A stretch of DNA of 64,000 nt from a virus: IMG/VR virus record IMGVR_UViG_3300032561_000012, positions 1 through 64,000 of that record, one strand, 5' to 3'. Under the pieces are notes generated by a model that saw only the letters and a program-made list of their open reading frames with translations, did not search any database and was not told the origin of the DNA. Shown piece by piece: positions 36,216 to 45,764 of this stretch (position 1 is its first letter; each line of letters opens with the position of its first letter). The position numbers and the translations under genes were made by a program.

Positions 36216-39200
36216 TTATGAACTTACAACTGCGCCAGTTTGATTCAACTGAGCAGCGGTAATTGCTGTAATTATTTTCACGTCTGCCACTGTGGCTGCA
36301 CTGGTTACTATTTCATTGATGTTACAATTAACCTGCATTAAACTACCAAACACGCTGGATTCATTTGCAGGTACAATCGTAATACTTGCTACATTAGGAA
36401 CTAATTGAACATGTAGGTATGCGGCTAATTCACTGAAGTAGAATGTTTCACCAAAGTCCCAATTGGCCACATCAAAATAACTATTAATTGCTGCAATCAC
36501 TTGGCTTTGTACTTCATTGTCACTGATAACCACATTAGGATTCTTAATCACTAAGAAATTTGCCTGTAGTGTAGGATCTGCTTTGGCTCCAAACAAAGGT
36601 TTAAATGCCGCAGGATTATAAATGATAGTGTCACTGATGGCTTTGTAATTGTCTAGGCCACTGTAAGCAGTATCAAGTTCTTCACTGGTAGGTGCTGTTG
36701 GTTTGCTGATTAATCCAGTAGTGTCTTGTACCCATGCAAGATAGTCTGTGCTATATTGTTGCGTTAGAATATACAAGTCAATGATGTTGTTTGGGCTAGG
36801 ATCAATACGGCGATTATTTGGACTATTATGGCGATACTGGAAGTAGATACTTTGGCGTCCTACTTTAGCCACATATCCTGACACAGGATTGAGTGTGTAA
36901 ACAGCGCCACTAACACTCAATTGATAAAAACTATCAATTGGTGGTATATAGAACAGTTGTCCTGCTTGGTAGGTTGTTGCAGCTACCTGTGCATCGCGCA
37001 GTGATTGATATGTTGATACCACAGTACTATTGTCTACACTGGTCTGTACAATAAAATTATCATAGCCAGTGGTTTCTTGGAAGTAAACGTACTTGCTGTC
37101 AATGTTGGTTTCTGGGCTAACAATCAATTCAAACAGTTCAGGATTATCTGGGATGCCGTCATTGTTGACATCACTGAATGTAATTAAAATACGATTTTGA
37201 TCTACATAGCCATCAACTTCAGTAATAGCTTTATAGATATACCAAATGTAGTCAAGTGCCAGTGGATTACTGTCATCGGGATTACTATTAACTTTTAACA
37301 CTTTGATCTGATCGTGTACAGTTTGTCCTGTTGTGGTATCAAAGATCTTAGTCGTGCCGTCATAGTAGAAGTCTGTTTCTAATACGCTTTCAAACACATA
37401 GTTTAGGCCGCGATAGCTAACTGTGTAGGTTTTACCCACAGTTGTAAATGCGATAAGCCAGCTTGAATCTAACCCTGTACCAGATGTATCACCAGCATGA
37501 GCTAAACTAAAATCATTAGCAGTGTTTAAGTCGCCTGGTAGTACCATTTGCCAGCTGGCTAAACCTACATCATAGCGTAGACCAAAGTTAGCATAGGCTT
37601 GAATATAGCTGACCATTGCAGCTACAATGCTGTTAGAAAATGTTACATTGAATACTGCAAACACTTTGTCAGCAATAGCACCTGTAGGAACATTTTGGCT
37701 GATAGTCACTGGACCACTGCCATTAGGTAAATTACCCTGTCCTCCATTTGTACCATCACCTACTACTAATTCTACTGCACCATAGATATAGTATTTGTCA
37801 CCAGGCTTGCTAGGTGTACCTGTTTGTATAGTATTTGTAGCGTCAAAGTAGTTACCTAGGCCTGCTGAATAACGAATAATACTACCTTGTACTATGTATT
37901 TGTTATTGCTGGTCACTGATGAGCCAATTTGTAAGATCTTACCTGATGCATCTGTAAAGTATCCTGTACTACCGTTAGCAATCACAGTTGATTTATTCCA
38001 GTAGATATTAGTCAATGCTATCAAAGGATAGTTAGCATAGAAAAATTGTGTAGTCTCAGGTGCTTGCGCAATTGGTGCTACCTTGTCATAGATCACACGA
38101 TAGATGTCATTGGTAGTGGTGTAGCTGAAACTGAATGTATTGATAAAAGGATCACGATATAAGATACCATCATCTGCAAAAATGTTAGTGCTGGAATATT
38201 TGCCTGTTACATCAATAACATCAAGATAACGACTAATGCCGCTACTGGTACGGTTAACTGCTTTGATCTTTAAAATATTACTGAATAATGTGTAAGGTAA
38301 GATATTATAATCTTCACCTGTGATCATACGATTCTGTGTGTAGAACTGTTGTGGTGCTTTCTGACGTACATCGTCAAGACTTTCACGTGTGGCTGAATTT
38401 GCCACTGTGTACTGTAGACTGGCTGTGATTGTAATGGTTTCGACACGGCCACTTGCACTGATATAGTTAATAGGAACTACTACACCCTGCATTTCGTCAG
38501 GAGTAATTTTGTATTGTAGGCCATTGCTGGTTCTGTAATACACACGGAAATTGCCTTGTGGAATATTACTAAATGAGCCATCACCAAATACTAGATCAAT
38601 TTGATCACCTGCACGACTGTTAACTTGATAGATATTTCTATTAGTGCTTTGATTGTAGATAACATTGGTATTGGCCACAGCTGGAACCTGTTCCCACAAT
38701 GTGCCTAGATTGCCATTGGTGTCTACACTGTATAACCAAATGTCACTGTTGTTAATATTGTTAGTATTGATACTGTATACACGATTAGGCACACTTTCAG
38801 CAAAGTTAAAGTCTTGGCTTTGTAGTTTACCCTGTACAAAATACAAGAAGTAACCAGTATTAACTGATCCATTACCTAGGTTGTCATTTTTGTATAAGAA
38901 ATTAAACGGTGCATTCAGATATGGATTTACTTCATATATGTATGATTGTCCTGCTGAAGTTGGGCTTACCATTTCAAACGGCATACCGGTGCCCGCCACT
39001 GTGGCATTGAAACTATATGTAGCTAACACATTAGGTATTAGATTAATCTGATATTCATCATTGGTGATGCCATTGATTAACTGGCTAGCACTAGGCTTAC
39101 CAATAGCTTGATTGCTGATCAATGCAGCATTTAAGATTAAGGTAAATTGTTCTTGCCAGTTACCGTTGCCTGCATCTGCCCAGTTAATCACTAGGTTTGA

Positions 39201-39611
39201 TAGATTAATACCATTGCTGTCGTAAATTGTTTCAGTTGTGCTAACTGATGTAAATTTTAAGAATCCACGACTGTTGATATTGCGTTTAGGGTTATAGCTA
39301 ATTAAGCGAGCTAGTTTAAGAATACTGTCACGACGTTGTGCTGTGTCAATAAAGTTTTCACGTGCGTTTAAGTCGCCACGGAAAGCCAATGATTGGCCTA
39401 AAAAGGCAATCATATCAATTAAGGCAATGAACTCACTTGACTCAATGAAGTCATTAAAGTCTTCTGGATAGTAAAGCTGTAGGTAGCTTACCATTGAAGC
39501 ACGAAGTGTTTCGTAATCGTAACTTTGGAAGTCAGCGTTACGGAATGTTTGATATAGTTTAGTCCAGTCTTCAGCGACTAATAAACTGGTTTGTCGTGTG
39601 GTGGTTGCCAT
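36216..39611 (-). CDS. 6: Baseplate wedge subunit gp6
   Basis: The 1131-residue protein begins with the strongly conserved gp6 region: EDWTKLYQTFRNADF, ASMVSYLQLYYPEDFNDFIESSEF, FLGQSLAFRGDLNARENF and ARLISYNPKRNINSRG. gp6 forms the ring of the T4 baseplate inner wedge with gp25 and gp53 and holds the baseplate-J fold. T4 gp6 is 660 residues, so this one is nearly twice as long; the extra is in the central beta-rich part. The N-terminus is reliable: a late promoter and AGGGAATAAAG precede the ATG. Ends 15 nt upstream of the giant protein's ATG. Confidence 0.93.
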   Translation of the reverse strand: MATTTRQTSLLVAEDWTKLYQTFRNADFQSYDYETLRASMVSYLQLYYPEDFNDFIESSEFIALIDMIAFLGQSLAFRGDLNARENFIDTAQRRDSILKLARLISYNPKRNINSRGFLKFTSVSTTETIYDSNGINLSNLVINWADAGNGNWQEQFTLILNAALISNQAIGKPSASQLINGITNDEYQINLIPNVLATYSFNATVAGTGMPFEMVSPTSAGQSYIYEVNPYLNAPFNFLYKNDNLGNGSVNTGYFLYFVQGKLQSQDFNFAESVPNRVYSINTNNINNSDIWLYSVDTNGNLGTLWEQVPAVANTNVIYNQSTNRNIYQVNSRAGDQIDLVFGDGSFSNIPQGNFRVYYRTSNGLQYKITPDEMQGVVVPINYISASGRVETITITASLQYTVANSATRESLDDVRQKAPQQFYTQNRMITGEDYNILPYTLFSNILKIKAVNRTSSGISRYLDVIDVTGKYSSTNIFADDGILYRDPFINTFSFSYTTTNDIYRVIYDKVAPIAQAPETTQFFYANYPLIALTNIYWNKSTVIANGSTGYFTDASGKILQIGSSVTSNNKYIVQGSIIRYSAGLGNYFDATNTIQTGTPSKPGDKYYIYGAVELVVGDGTNGGQGNLPNGSGPVTISQNVPTGAIADKVFAVFNVTFSNSIVAAMVSYIQAYANFGLRYDVGLASWQMVLPGDLNTANDFSLAHAGDTSGTGLDSSWLIAFTTVGKTYTVSYRGLNYVFESVLETDFYYDGTTKIFDTTTGQTVHDQIKVLKVNSNPDDSNPLALDYIWYIYKAITEVDGYVDQNRILITFSDVNNDGIPDNPELFELIVSPETNIDSKYVYFQETTGYDNFIVQTSVDNSTVVSTYQSLRDAQVAATTYQAGQLFYIPPIDSFYQLSVSGAVYTLNPVSGYVAKVGRQSIYFQYRHNSPNNRRIDPSPNNIIDLYILTQQYSTDYLAWVQDTTGLISKPTAPTSEELDTAYSGLDNYKAISDTIIYNPAAFKPLFGAKADPTLQANFLVIKNPNVVISDNEVQSQVIAAINSYFDVANWDFGETFYFSELAAYLHVQLVPNVASITIVPANESSVFGSLMQVNCNINEIVTSAATVADVKIITAITAAQLNQTGAVVSS

Positions 39612-39631
39612 CTTTATTCCCTAATATAATG

Positions 39632-39639
39632 TATTTATC
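39632..39639 (-). promoter_or_regulatory. Late promoter element GATAAATA
   Basis: GATAAATA on the minus strand, 21 nt upstream of gp6. It lies in the 54-bp gap after gp25, so gp6 and the giant gene can be transcribed separately from gp25. Confidence 0.7.
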
Positions 39640-39643
39640 AGGT

Positions 39644-39660
39644 TTAAAAACTGCGCAGTT
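39644..39660 (-). terminator. Weak stem-loop with T-tract after gp25
   Basis: On the minus strand AACTGCGCAGTT followed by a run of T forms a short (4 bp) hairpin just after the gp25 stop. It is weak and may only attenuate transcription. Confidence 0.35.
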
Positions 39661-39665
39661 AATAA

Positions 39666-40043
39666 TTAGTGTGCTGTAAGGGTATTGGTTGCGTTGTTGA
39701 AGTTCATTAGCATGGTATTAACTTGATTAGTTAGTACATAGCGTAATTGTACTTCAATTTGTATGCCTTGATCATATTCTGTGATAACAATATTATCAAA
39801 ACTCACACGCGGATCATAGGTAGCCACTGATTGTACATCTTGGCTGATCACTGATTTTAGGTCTTCTGTAAAAGGCTCGTGTAAGACATTCCAAATAATA
39901 GTACCAAAATTTGGATTCATTAGCTTTTCGCCCTTGCGGATATTAAAATGATTAAGTATATCGCGTTTAATCAAGTCAAAATCTGTCAAGCGCCAGTTTC
40001 TTGTGCCTGCTAGTGTACTAAAACCTTTATATGTGTTTGCCAT
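39666..40043 (-). CDS. 25: Baseplate wedge subunit gp25
   Basis: The 125-residue protein fits the GPW/gp25 family in length and sequence: DFDLIKRDILNHFNIRKGEKLMNPNFGT, then IWNVLHEPFTEDLKSVI and VQLRYVLTNQ. gp25 sits at the centre of the inner baseplate and links wedge to sheath; homologues occur in contractile systems. The glutamate in GEK is the usual family mark. The ATG at 40043 has no Shine-Dalgarno sequence; GATAAATA lies five bases before it and overlaps the gp5 stop. It is placed between gp5 and gp6. Confidence 0.93.
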   Translation of the reverse strand: MANTYKGFSTLAGTRNWRLTDFDLIKRDILNHFNIRKGEKLMNPNFGTIIWNVLHEPFTEDLKSVISQDVQSVATYDPRVSFDNIVITEYDQGIQIEVQLRYVLTNQVNTMLMNFNNATNTLTAH

Positions 40044-40048
40044 ACAAA

Positions 40049-40056
40049 TATTTATC
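40049..40056 (-). promoter_or_regulatory. Late promoter element GATAAATA
   Basis: GATAAATA on the minus strand overlaps the gp5 stop codon and ends five bases before the gp25 ATG. If the start point follows the T4 rule, the transcript would begin at or near the ATG. Confidence 0.6.
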
Positions 40057-42130
40057 CGGCATTTACTGTTGATAATTGTGGCGCAAGTACCTGCACAGCA
40101 TATTTGCCTTTGTTAAAATATGTGGCTCCAGTGGTGCCATAAGCATCTGCACCGCTTTTACCGTTGCGATAATCGCGTGCCCCGCCAGGGCCTAATAGGT
40201 GTGCCACAGCCAACATACCTGCTACGTCTTCTGGTGATTGATCAGATGTAACACAGCCCAATTTACACATACTGGTGTAATTGCGTTTGGTATAAGCACA
40301 CATTGCGGCTTCTTGTTCTGCTGGACTACCTAAGAATGTCTGTAGGCTATCCATGCCGTTTTTGCCAGTCCAATTATTGGGATTGTTTAACTGTGCGTTT
40401 GACTTACAGGTACTCTTGACATAACGGCCATCAACCAGTGCAGGCCAACCAAATTGATATTTGCCTACGTAGCCAATGCTGTTGACTGTGTTATATTTGC
40501 CACCACTTTCACTCTTACCAATAGTGGTGTAGTAGGCAGTAAGTTGTGCAGAAGTCAGACTACCAATAGTACAGTCACAAGGTGGTTGGTTGCGTAGATC
40601 AGTTGCGGTTGCAGGATTTTTTATTCCTGTGTCTTGTGCTTGTTTAGTAGCATCTACAGGTGCATTATATGTTCCAGGCTGTATACCTGGACTTTGTGGC
40701 ACAAAGAATGCTGCGGCTGTGGTTCTAGTAAATGGTTCGTGTGTTGGCGCAACCGTAACAATCGTATCTAATGTGCCAGGATTAATTACCCATTGTCCTA
40801 CAGTGTTTTGTGCTGTATCAGGCAAACTCTGATGTTGAATACCTTTTACTTCTTTGGCTGATTTTGATTTTCCTGACTGTGCGTACCATCCGCTGCCATC
40901 TACAGCAACCACCCCACCTGATTTAAGTGATACTTGTCCTGTGGCATCTACAATAAATTCTCCGCCAAGTTTTAACTGTGTTGCTCCTGCTTGTAGATTA
41001 AATGCACCTGGACTTAGTATGTTAGTCGTTGACGTGTTCATTTGGAATGTGCTGGTGGCATTCATATTGATATTCTGTGCATTAAAGTTAATGTCAGCAT
41101 CACTGTGGAAGTTAATAGTTCCAAGACTTCTAACATTAAAATTACTGCCAGCAAATATATTCAATGCGCCATCACTGCCTAACTCAATCCAATTATCACC
41201 ATTGGCATTGGCAATATAAAGAATATTGTTAGTGTCATTCATCAGGATTTGATGTCCACCTGCTGAACGCAGACGTATCAATTGATCTATGCCTAGGGCT
41301 GTACCATCATCCATAACAAATGAATGTCCACCTTTACGTGTTTTAACAGTAAAGTAGTCAGGAGGTAAGTTGCCGCTGTTTAATTTAGTAACATATTCTT
41401 TGTCGTCTGCTGGATCGTTGACAAATGGACGGCCTGGGGTGGATATACCAAATACCTGACTAGGGCTTTCGCGCTGACTTGAGCTTGAAATAGCACCACG
41501 CACTGGATCTTTTTCAAGACCCTGTTGTTGTAGTATACCGTATTGGAATTTGTGTATGGGTTTATTGTTATTGTAGAAACTTGAATTAGTAACATCTGCT
41601 GTCTGATACTCATTGAATTCCACTACAGGAACAATGTCACCTTGTTTGTATGTGTTGTTTTCGTTTTTACCAAGACTAGTAGTATCTACATTAGGAGTAC
41701 CAGCAATAGCTGGAATCATATAGTGACTTAGGCTTGAGTCAACACAGGCCAACCAGTATCCACGTAAAGGATCCCCTGCGATAAACAGAACAATCACTTC
41801 AACTTCAAGGTCTGGTGGTACTGCCCACATACCATAGCTGTGTGACACAGTTTCAAAACTGTTGGTTGTTGGAGACTGTGCTCCAGACTTCTGTACTTGA
41901 CTGGTATAGCCCATGAATGGACTAGCATATGACACTGTGCGCCAATTGTTAGGATCATCAGCAGGTCCGCCTAGATCAGGAATATATACCTGTAGTCGAC
42001 CACTGCGTGTTGGATCTAGATTGTTTTTAACCACACCAATGTATGGATACGGATCAACACGTGTGCCGCTGGCTTCTTCTCTGCGTAGATTTTTTGCTAC
42101 TTTACTTGCTATTCTATGATCGATTGCCAT
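40052..42130 (-). CDS. 5: Baseplate hub gp5-like protein with lysozyme-like C-terminus
   Basis: The 692-residue protein has an OB-fold start typical of gp5/VgrG (YPYIGVVKNNLDPTRSGRLQVYIPDLGG, residues ~26-53). The middle (residues ~260-400) shows short repeats of NINF/NAQNINMNAT type, like the beta-helical spike. From about residue 535 is a Cys-containing lysozyme/transglycosylase-like domain: GKSESGGKYNTV, GYVGKYQFGWPAL, with the Glu of SESGG as likely catalytic residue. In T4 gp5 the lysozyme lies in the middle; here the enzyme seems to be at the C-terminus, after the needle. It should puncture the outer membrane and cut peptidoglycan on infection. Confidence 0.85.
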   Translation of the reverse strand: MAIDHRIASKVAKNLRREEASGTRVDPYPYIGVVKNNLDPTRSGRLQVYIPDLGGPADDPNNWRTVSYASPFMGYTSQVQKSGAQSPTTNSFETVSHSYGMWAVPPDLEVEVIVLFIAGDPLRGYWLACVDSSLSHYMIPAIAGTPNVDTTSLGKNENNTYKQGDIVPVVEFNEYQTADVTNSSFYNNNKPIHKFQYGILQQQGLEKDPVRGAISSSSQRESPSQVFGISTPGRPFVNDPADDKEYVTKLNSGNLPPDYFTVKTRKGGHSFVMDDGTALGIDQLIRLRSAGGHQILMNDTNNILYIANANGDNWIELGSDGALNIFAGSNFNVRSLGTINFHSDADINFNAQNINMNATSTFQMNTSTTNILSPGAFNLQAGATQLKLGGEFIVDATGQVSLKSGGVVAVDGSGWYAQSGKSKSAKEVKGIQHQSLPDTAQNTVGQWVINPGTLDTIVTVAPTHEPFTRTTAAAFFVPQSPGIQPGTYNAPVDATKQAQDTGIKNPATATDLRNQPPCDCTIGSLTSAQLTAYYTTIGKSESGGKYNTVNSIGYVGKYQFGWPALVDGRYVKSTCKSNAQLNNPNNWTGKNGMDSLQTFLGSPAEQEAAMCAYTKRNYTSMCKLGCVTSDQSPEDVAGMLAVAHLLGPGGARDYRNGKSGADAYGTTGATYFNKGKYAVQVLAPQLSTVNAG

Positions 42131-42137
42131 TTTTTAA

Positions 42138-45100
42138 TTATCCTGTAACTGCTGCTTGGCCAGGAACTTGATTCCCTTTAATACTTATTGGTGTAAAATT
42201 AGGAACGATTGCTTGTGGTTCTGTTTGATCTGTAATAACAGCACTAGGCGCTGTTTCGTTTACGGCCATCAAATCCTGTTGTCCAGGAGTAAATCCTCCG
42301 CCGCTGGTTTCTGTTTGATCACCATAGTAGCCTCCAGAATAGTCAGGGCCAATGGCCTGAGTAATCTGTTGGTCTTGGCCAGGTGTTTGATTATTAGCAC
42401 TGTCTGCAGCAGAAGCAGTGCTTGGGTCTGGACCACCTCCAGCTACTTCTACAGTAGGCACAGGAGTTGGTGGAGTTACACCAGGAGTTATTTGAGCTGT
42501 TGGTGTTCTATTGTCACTGGTTTGATTATTTTGTCCATTGACATAATCGTATGCCTGCTGTCTTACCAATCTAACCAGTTCTAGTTCTTGTGTAAATTGT
42601 CCGTTGGTAAAGTGACTAGATACTTTAGTTACTATGTACAGTCCTGAAAACACACTCTGTTTGTAGTTGGTGTTAAACTTCATAAACCCAGTGGTTTCGT
42701 CAATGTCTGACGGAATTCTAAACAATAGCTGTACGTAAAGTCCGCCCTTGTCCATGACTAAACTACTGTTACCAGCAGTTAAACGTGGATCTGTACTGGG
42801 TTTAGATGCAACATTAAATCCTTCTAGCGGAGGTCTATAGAACACATCATCCTGTTTAATGTAGTCAGGATCTCCAATGATTTTTAATTTAACATTCAGC
42901 ATGTCAGCTTGACTGTTGGTCATGATGCTGGCTTCTAGATCCACTGACGCAGTTTCTTTGGCTGTGCTAGCACCACCAGTGGCATTGCTTCTAGAGTTTT
43001 GTACTACTGGTTTCATTACCAGTGGCATCACAGCATCATATTGACTGCTGGCCGCAGTGGTAGTCGTAGGAGCATTACCACCGCCGTTGTAGTTTGGATA
43101 GTTTTGTGTTTGATTATCCGTGGTGTTGCTGGCCGCAGTTGGATTAACATCTGTTAGACTATTTCTATAGGCAGTGACCTGATTAAAGTATAGTGCATTA
43201 AATTTAATATCAAAATCTAAAACGTCATCATTTTGTCCTGTATACAGATAGTTGTAGTATTTCACAGGATATAGTTGCACACCTTGTGGGCCTATGTCAG
43301 CACGTAGATTGTAAATTTTATATGGTATTACACTGTAGGTAATTTCTCTGGCCCACACACGTTTACGTACATCAAAATCTAATAGTCTGACTGTAGGAAT
43401 AATTTTAAACCAATACAGTGGTTTATCTTTTAATGCTTCTTTCTTGCTGGCATAGTCAGGATCTTCAGGCACAATCAATTGATTCTGTATGTAATCGCTA
43501 TTTCTAACTATGTAGTCAATGAGCCTGTCAATAGTTGTGCCTGCTTGTATTTGAAATATAGCTTTAGTAGGATCATATAACGCTACGTTTGGGGTAGCTG
43601 GTGCCGCTGGAGCTGGTATTGTAGTTGTTACTCCAAGTCTAGCATTCTGTTGAGTAGCGTAGTCTTGCATACGTTTAGCATAGGCTGCATCTGACTCACC
43701 AGGTGCTTTGATAAAATATGTTTTGTCATATGAACCAGCAATGGCATTATTTGTTGTAGTGGCAGAAGCCGTGGCTGCTTTAATTGCGGCATTTTGAGTA
43801 TTAGCATAATCTCTCATACGTTTAGCATAGGCTGCATCTGACTCACCAGGTGCTTTGATAAAGTATGTCTGATCTACTACCCCTGAAGTGTAGGTTGGTG
43901 TTGCACTGGTAGTAGCAGGTGTGGGGTTGGCTGTGGTTGTTTTAACCGTGCCGCCAACTGTCTGTCCTAGATCAGCACGCTTCATAGCCACAATGTCACC
44001 TGGGGTTTGATTGCCCTTCATTGATGTTTCTTTTGGTGTATGTCTAAGTTGATCTGTAAATAAACTGTCGCCTATGCTGATGGTTGTACCATCATCTAGT
44101 GTGGTCTTAGGAAATTCAAATCTATAGACATCAGCTACACTGATTTTATTATACTGCACCAACGCCTGCATCCATTGATTAATCGCACTGCCATAACTTG
44201 AGAATTTATTATATGCTGGAGGGGTTGATGGTGTTGGTTTAGCAGTGGCAGTGTTAGGCTGCGGAGTAGTTGGGATTGACGCAAATCTATTTTTCCCTGT
44301 GGTCTGCGTTGCTGAATTTGTTGGGGCAGGTGTTGATCCATTGGCCGCCTGCACTTCTGCTCTGACTGCGTTTAGTGCTGTGACTTCATCAGCAGTTGTG
44401 CCTTCTACACTTTGGAAAAAGTTAGCCACAGTGCTGGCAGTAATTTCAAAGTTTGCAGGAGTTGAACAGGTAGACATATCATATGCTGAATGATGGAATG
44501 GCACATAGGTGATTTTATATTCTGCACCTTTGACTGTTACTCTGATTTCCAAATTGGTGATTTTACATGGTACACGTTTTCTTAGATCTTCAATTGAGCC
44601 CAAGATACTGCCATCATCGCCCATGGCAAAGAAATCAATTTGAATTAGATATGGCATATCTAAATAGTTTTGTGCATTGATGTCTTTGGCCGCTAACAAT
44701 AATCTTTCTACAAAGGTAAATCCATAGGGTTCAATTAAGGTAAATGACCCTTCTATGGCATTGGTATTTCTACTAAGGTCATTAGGCGCAATAACTGTGG
44801 TCATGCTAAAGTCTTCAAAATAGAAGTCTTCACTAAAGAATTGATTTCTAGGAAAATTATCGGGACTGTAACGGCCAGCACTGGCCACTAGAACATTTTT
44901 TGGTGTATAGGTTTGAGTTTCTACAGTATGATTATAGTCTGAATCTGATAGTAGATGTAAACTTAGACCGTAGATATAGCTAGGATAGTCTTTTAATCTA
45001 TTAGGCAAAGGTTTGTTAGTATTAGTATCAGGTGTTGCTGTAGTAGGTTTACTAGGAGCATTAGGACTATTATAGTTTGGTGCTGTGTTTAAATTTTGTG

Positions 45101-45458
45101 TAGTATCTGCCGCAGGATTAGGTGCTGTGTCTGCTACACTTGCTTCATTGGCCACAGGTCCTGTTGTTATAGTTTCAGCACTAGGATCAAATCCGCCGCC
45201 ACTGGCTTCATTTTGATCACCGTAGTATCCACCTGCATAACTTGGTGCAAGATTTTGTTGTTCGCTGGCAGACAATGCCGCAGGACCTGGAACATTGTTA
45301 GCCGTAGCTATAGTAGAACCGCCGCCACTGGCTTCTGTTTGTTCGCCATAGTAGCCGCCTGAATAGTCAGGTGCTAGGCCTGTAACACTAGGAGGAGGTG
45401 AACTAGGAGTATTGACTAACTGGGTTTCAGCGTTATCTTGAGTAATCACGTCAGTCAT
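42138..45458 (-). CDS. Baseplate hub-like protein with repeated YSGGYYGxQxE motifs
   Basis: This 1106-residue protein has three copies of a tyrosine-glycine motif, P-x-Y-x-GGYYG-x-Q-x-E-x-SGGG, two near residues 30 and 75 and one near 1040. A 17-residue motif, YFIKAPGESDAAYAKRM, occurs twice (about residues 535 and 580). Between them are beta-rich domains (YKITYVPFHHSAYDM, YYNYLYTGQNDDVLDFDIKFNALYF, KVSSHFTNGQFTQELELVR) resembling the gp27/late-control-D hub fold. Pro/Thr-rich linkers separate the domains. Position next to gp53 and gp5 fits a hub or hub-associated role; gp27 identity is only inferred. Confidence 0.75.
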   Translation of the reverse strand: MTDVITQDNAETQLVNTPSSPPPSVTGLAPDYSGGYYGEQTEASGGGSTIATANNVPGPAALSASEQQNLAPSYAGGYYGDQNEASGGGFDPSAETITTGPVANEASVADTAPNPAADTTQNLNTAPNYNSPNAPSKPTTATPDTNTNKPLPNRLKDYPSYIYGLSLHLLSDSDYNHTVETQTYTPKNVLVASAGRYSPDNFPRNQFFSEDFYFEDFSMTTVIAPNDLSRNTNAIEGSFTLIEPYGFTFVERLLLAAKDINAQNYLDMPYLIQIDFFAMGDDGSILGSIEDLRKRVPCKITNLEIRVTVKGAEYKITYVPFHHSAYDMSTCSTPANFEITASTVANFFQSVEGTTADEVTALNAVRAEVQAANGSTPAPTNSATQTTGKNRFASIPTTPQPNTATAKPTPSTPPAYNKFSSYGSAINQWMQALVQYNKISVADVYRFEFPKTTLDDGTTISIGDSLFTDQLRHTPKETSMKGNQTPGDIVAMKRADLGQTVGGTVKTTTANPTPATTSATPTYTSGVVDQTYFIKAPGESDAAYAKRMRDYANTQNAAIKAATASATTTNNAIAGSYDKTYFIKAPGESDAAYAKRMQDYATQQNARLGVTTTIPAPAAPATPNVALYDPTKAIFQIQAGTTIDRLIDYIVRNSDYIQNQLIVPEDPDYASKKEALKDKPLYWFKIIPTVRLLDFDVRKRVWAREITYSVIPYKIYNLRADIGPQGVQLYPVKYYNYLYTGQNDDVLDFDIKFNALYFNQVTAYRNSLTDVNPTAASNTTDNQTQNYPNYNGGGNAPTTTTAASSQYDAVMPLVMKPVVQNSRSNATGGASTAKETASVDLEASIMTNSQADMLNVKLKIIGDPDYIKQDDVFYRPPLEGFNVASKPSTDPRLTAGNSSLVMDKGGLYVQLLFRIPSDIDETTGFMKFNTNYKQSVFSGLYIVTKVSSHFTNGQFTQELELVRLVRQQAYDYVNGQNNQTSDNRTPTAQITPGVTPPTPVPTVEVAGGGPDPSTASAADSANNQTPGQDQQITQAIGPDYSGGYYGDQTETSGGGFTPGQQDLMAVNETAPSAVITDQTEPQAIVPNFTPISIKGNQVPGQAAVTG

Positions 45459-45461
45459 TTG

Positions 45462-45764
45462 TTACAATCCCAATGCTGATGTTAGATTCTGTTTCTGTGG
45501 TACGTAGATAACAACACCTGGCACAAAGTCAAAAATTGGATCTTGTATAACATTAGGATTTCTAACAGCAAATACCCACCATAGGCCTGGATCTCCATAT
45601 AAGTCAAAGGCCAACAGATCAGGACGATTACCATATATCTTATCAATTTGGTATTGTACATCTGTAGAATTAATTGGTATGTTAGGAATATTAGCCACAT
45701 CTAAGAAAAAACTGTAGATGTCTGTGTTAGCATACGGGCTGGTCTTGTTATAAGCCACGGTCAT
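45462..45764 (-). CDS. 53: Baseplate wedge subunit gp53
   Basis: The 100-residue protein shows the gp53 core: YGNRPDLLAFDLYGDPGLWWVFAVRNPNVIQDPIFDF and PGVVIYVP. gp53 binds gp6 and completes the inner baseplate ring; the DLYG-x-PxLWW region is the family mark. T4 gp53 is 196 residues, so this is a short form, as in many T4-like aquatic phages. Its ATG overlaps the stop of the gp48/54-like gene by one base (TAATG) and its stop is 3 nt before the next start. Confidence 0.88.
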   Translation of the reverse strand: MTVAYNKTSPYANTDIYSFFLDVANIPNIPINSTDVQYQIDKIYGNRPDLLAFDLYGDPGLWWVFAVRNPNVIQDPIFDFVPGVVIYVPQKQNLTSALGL

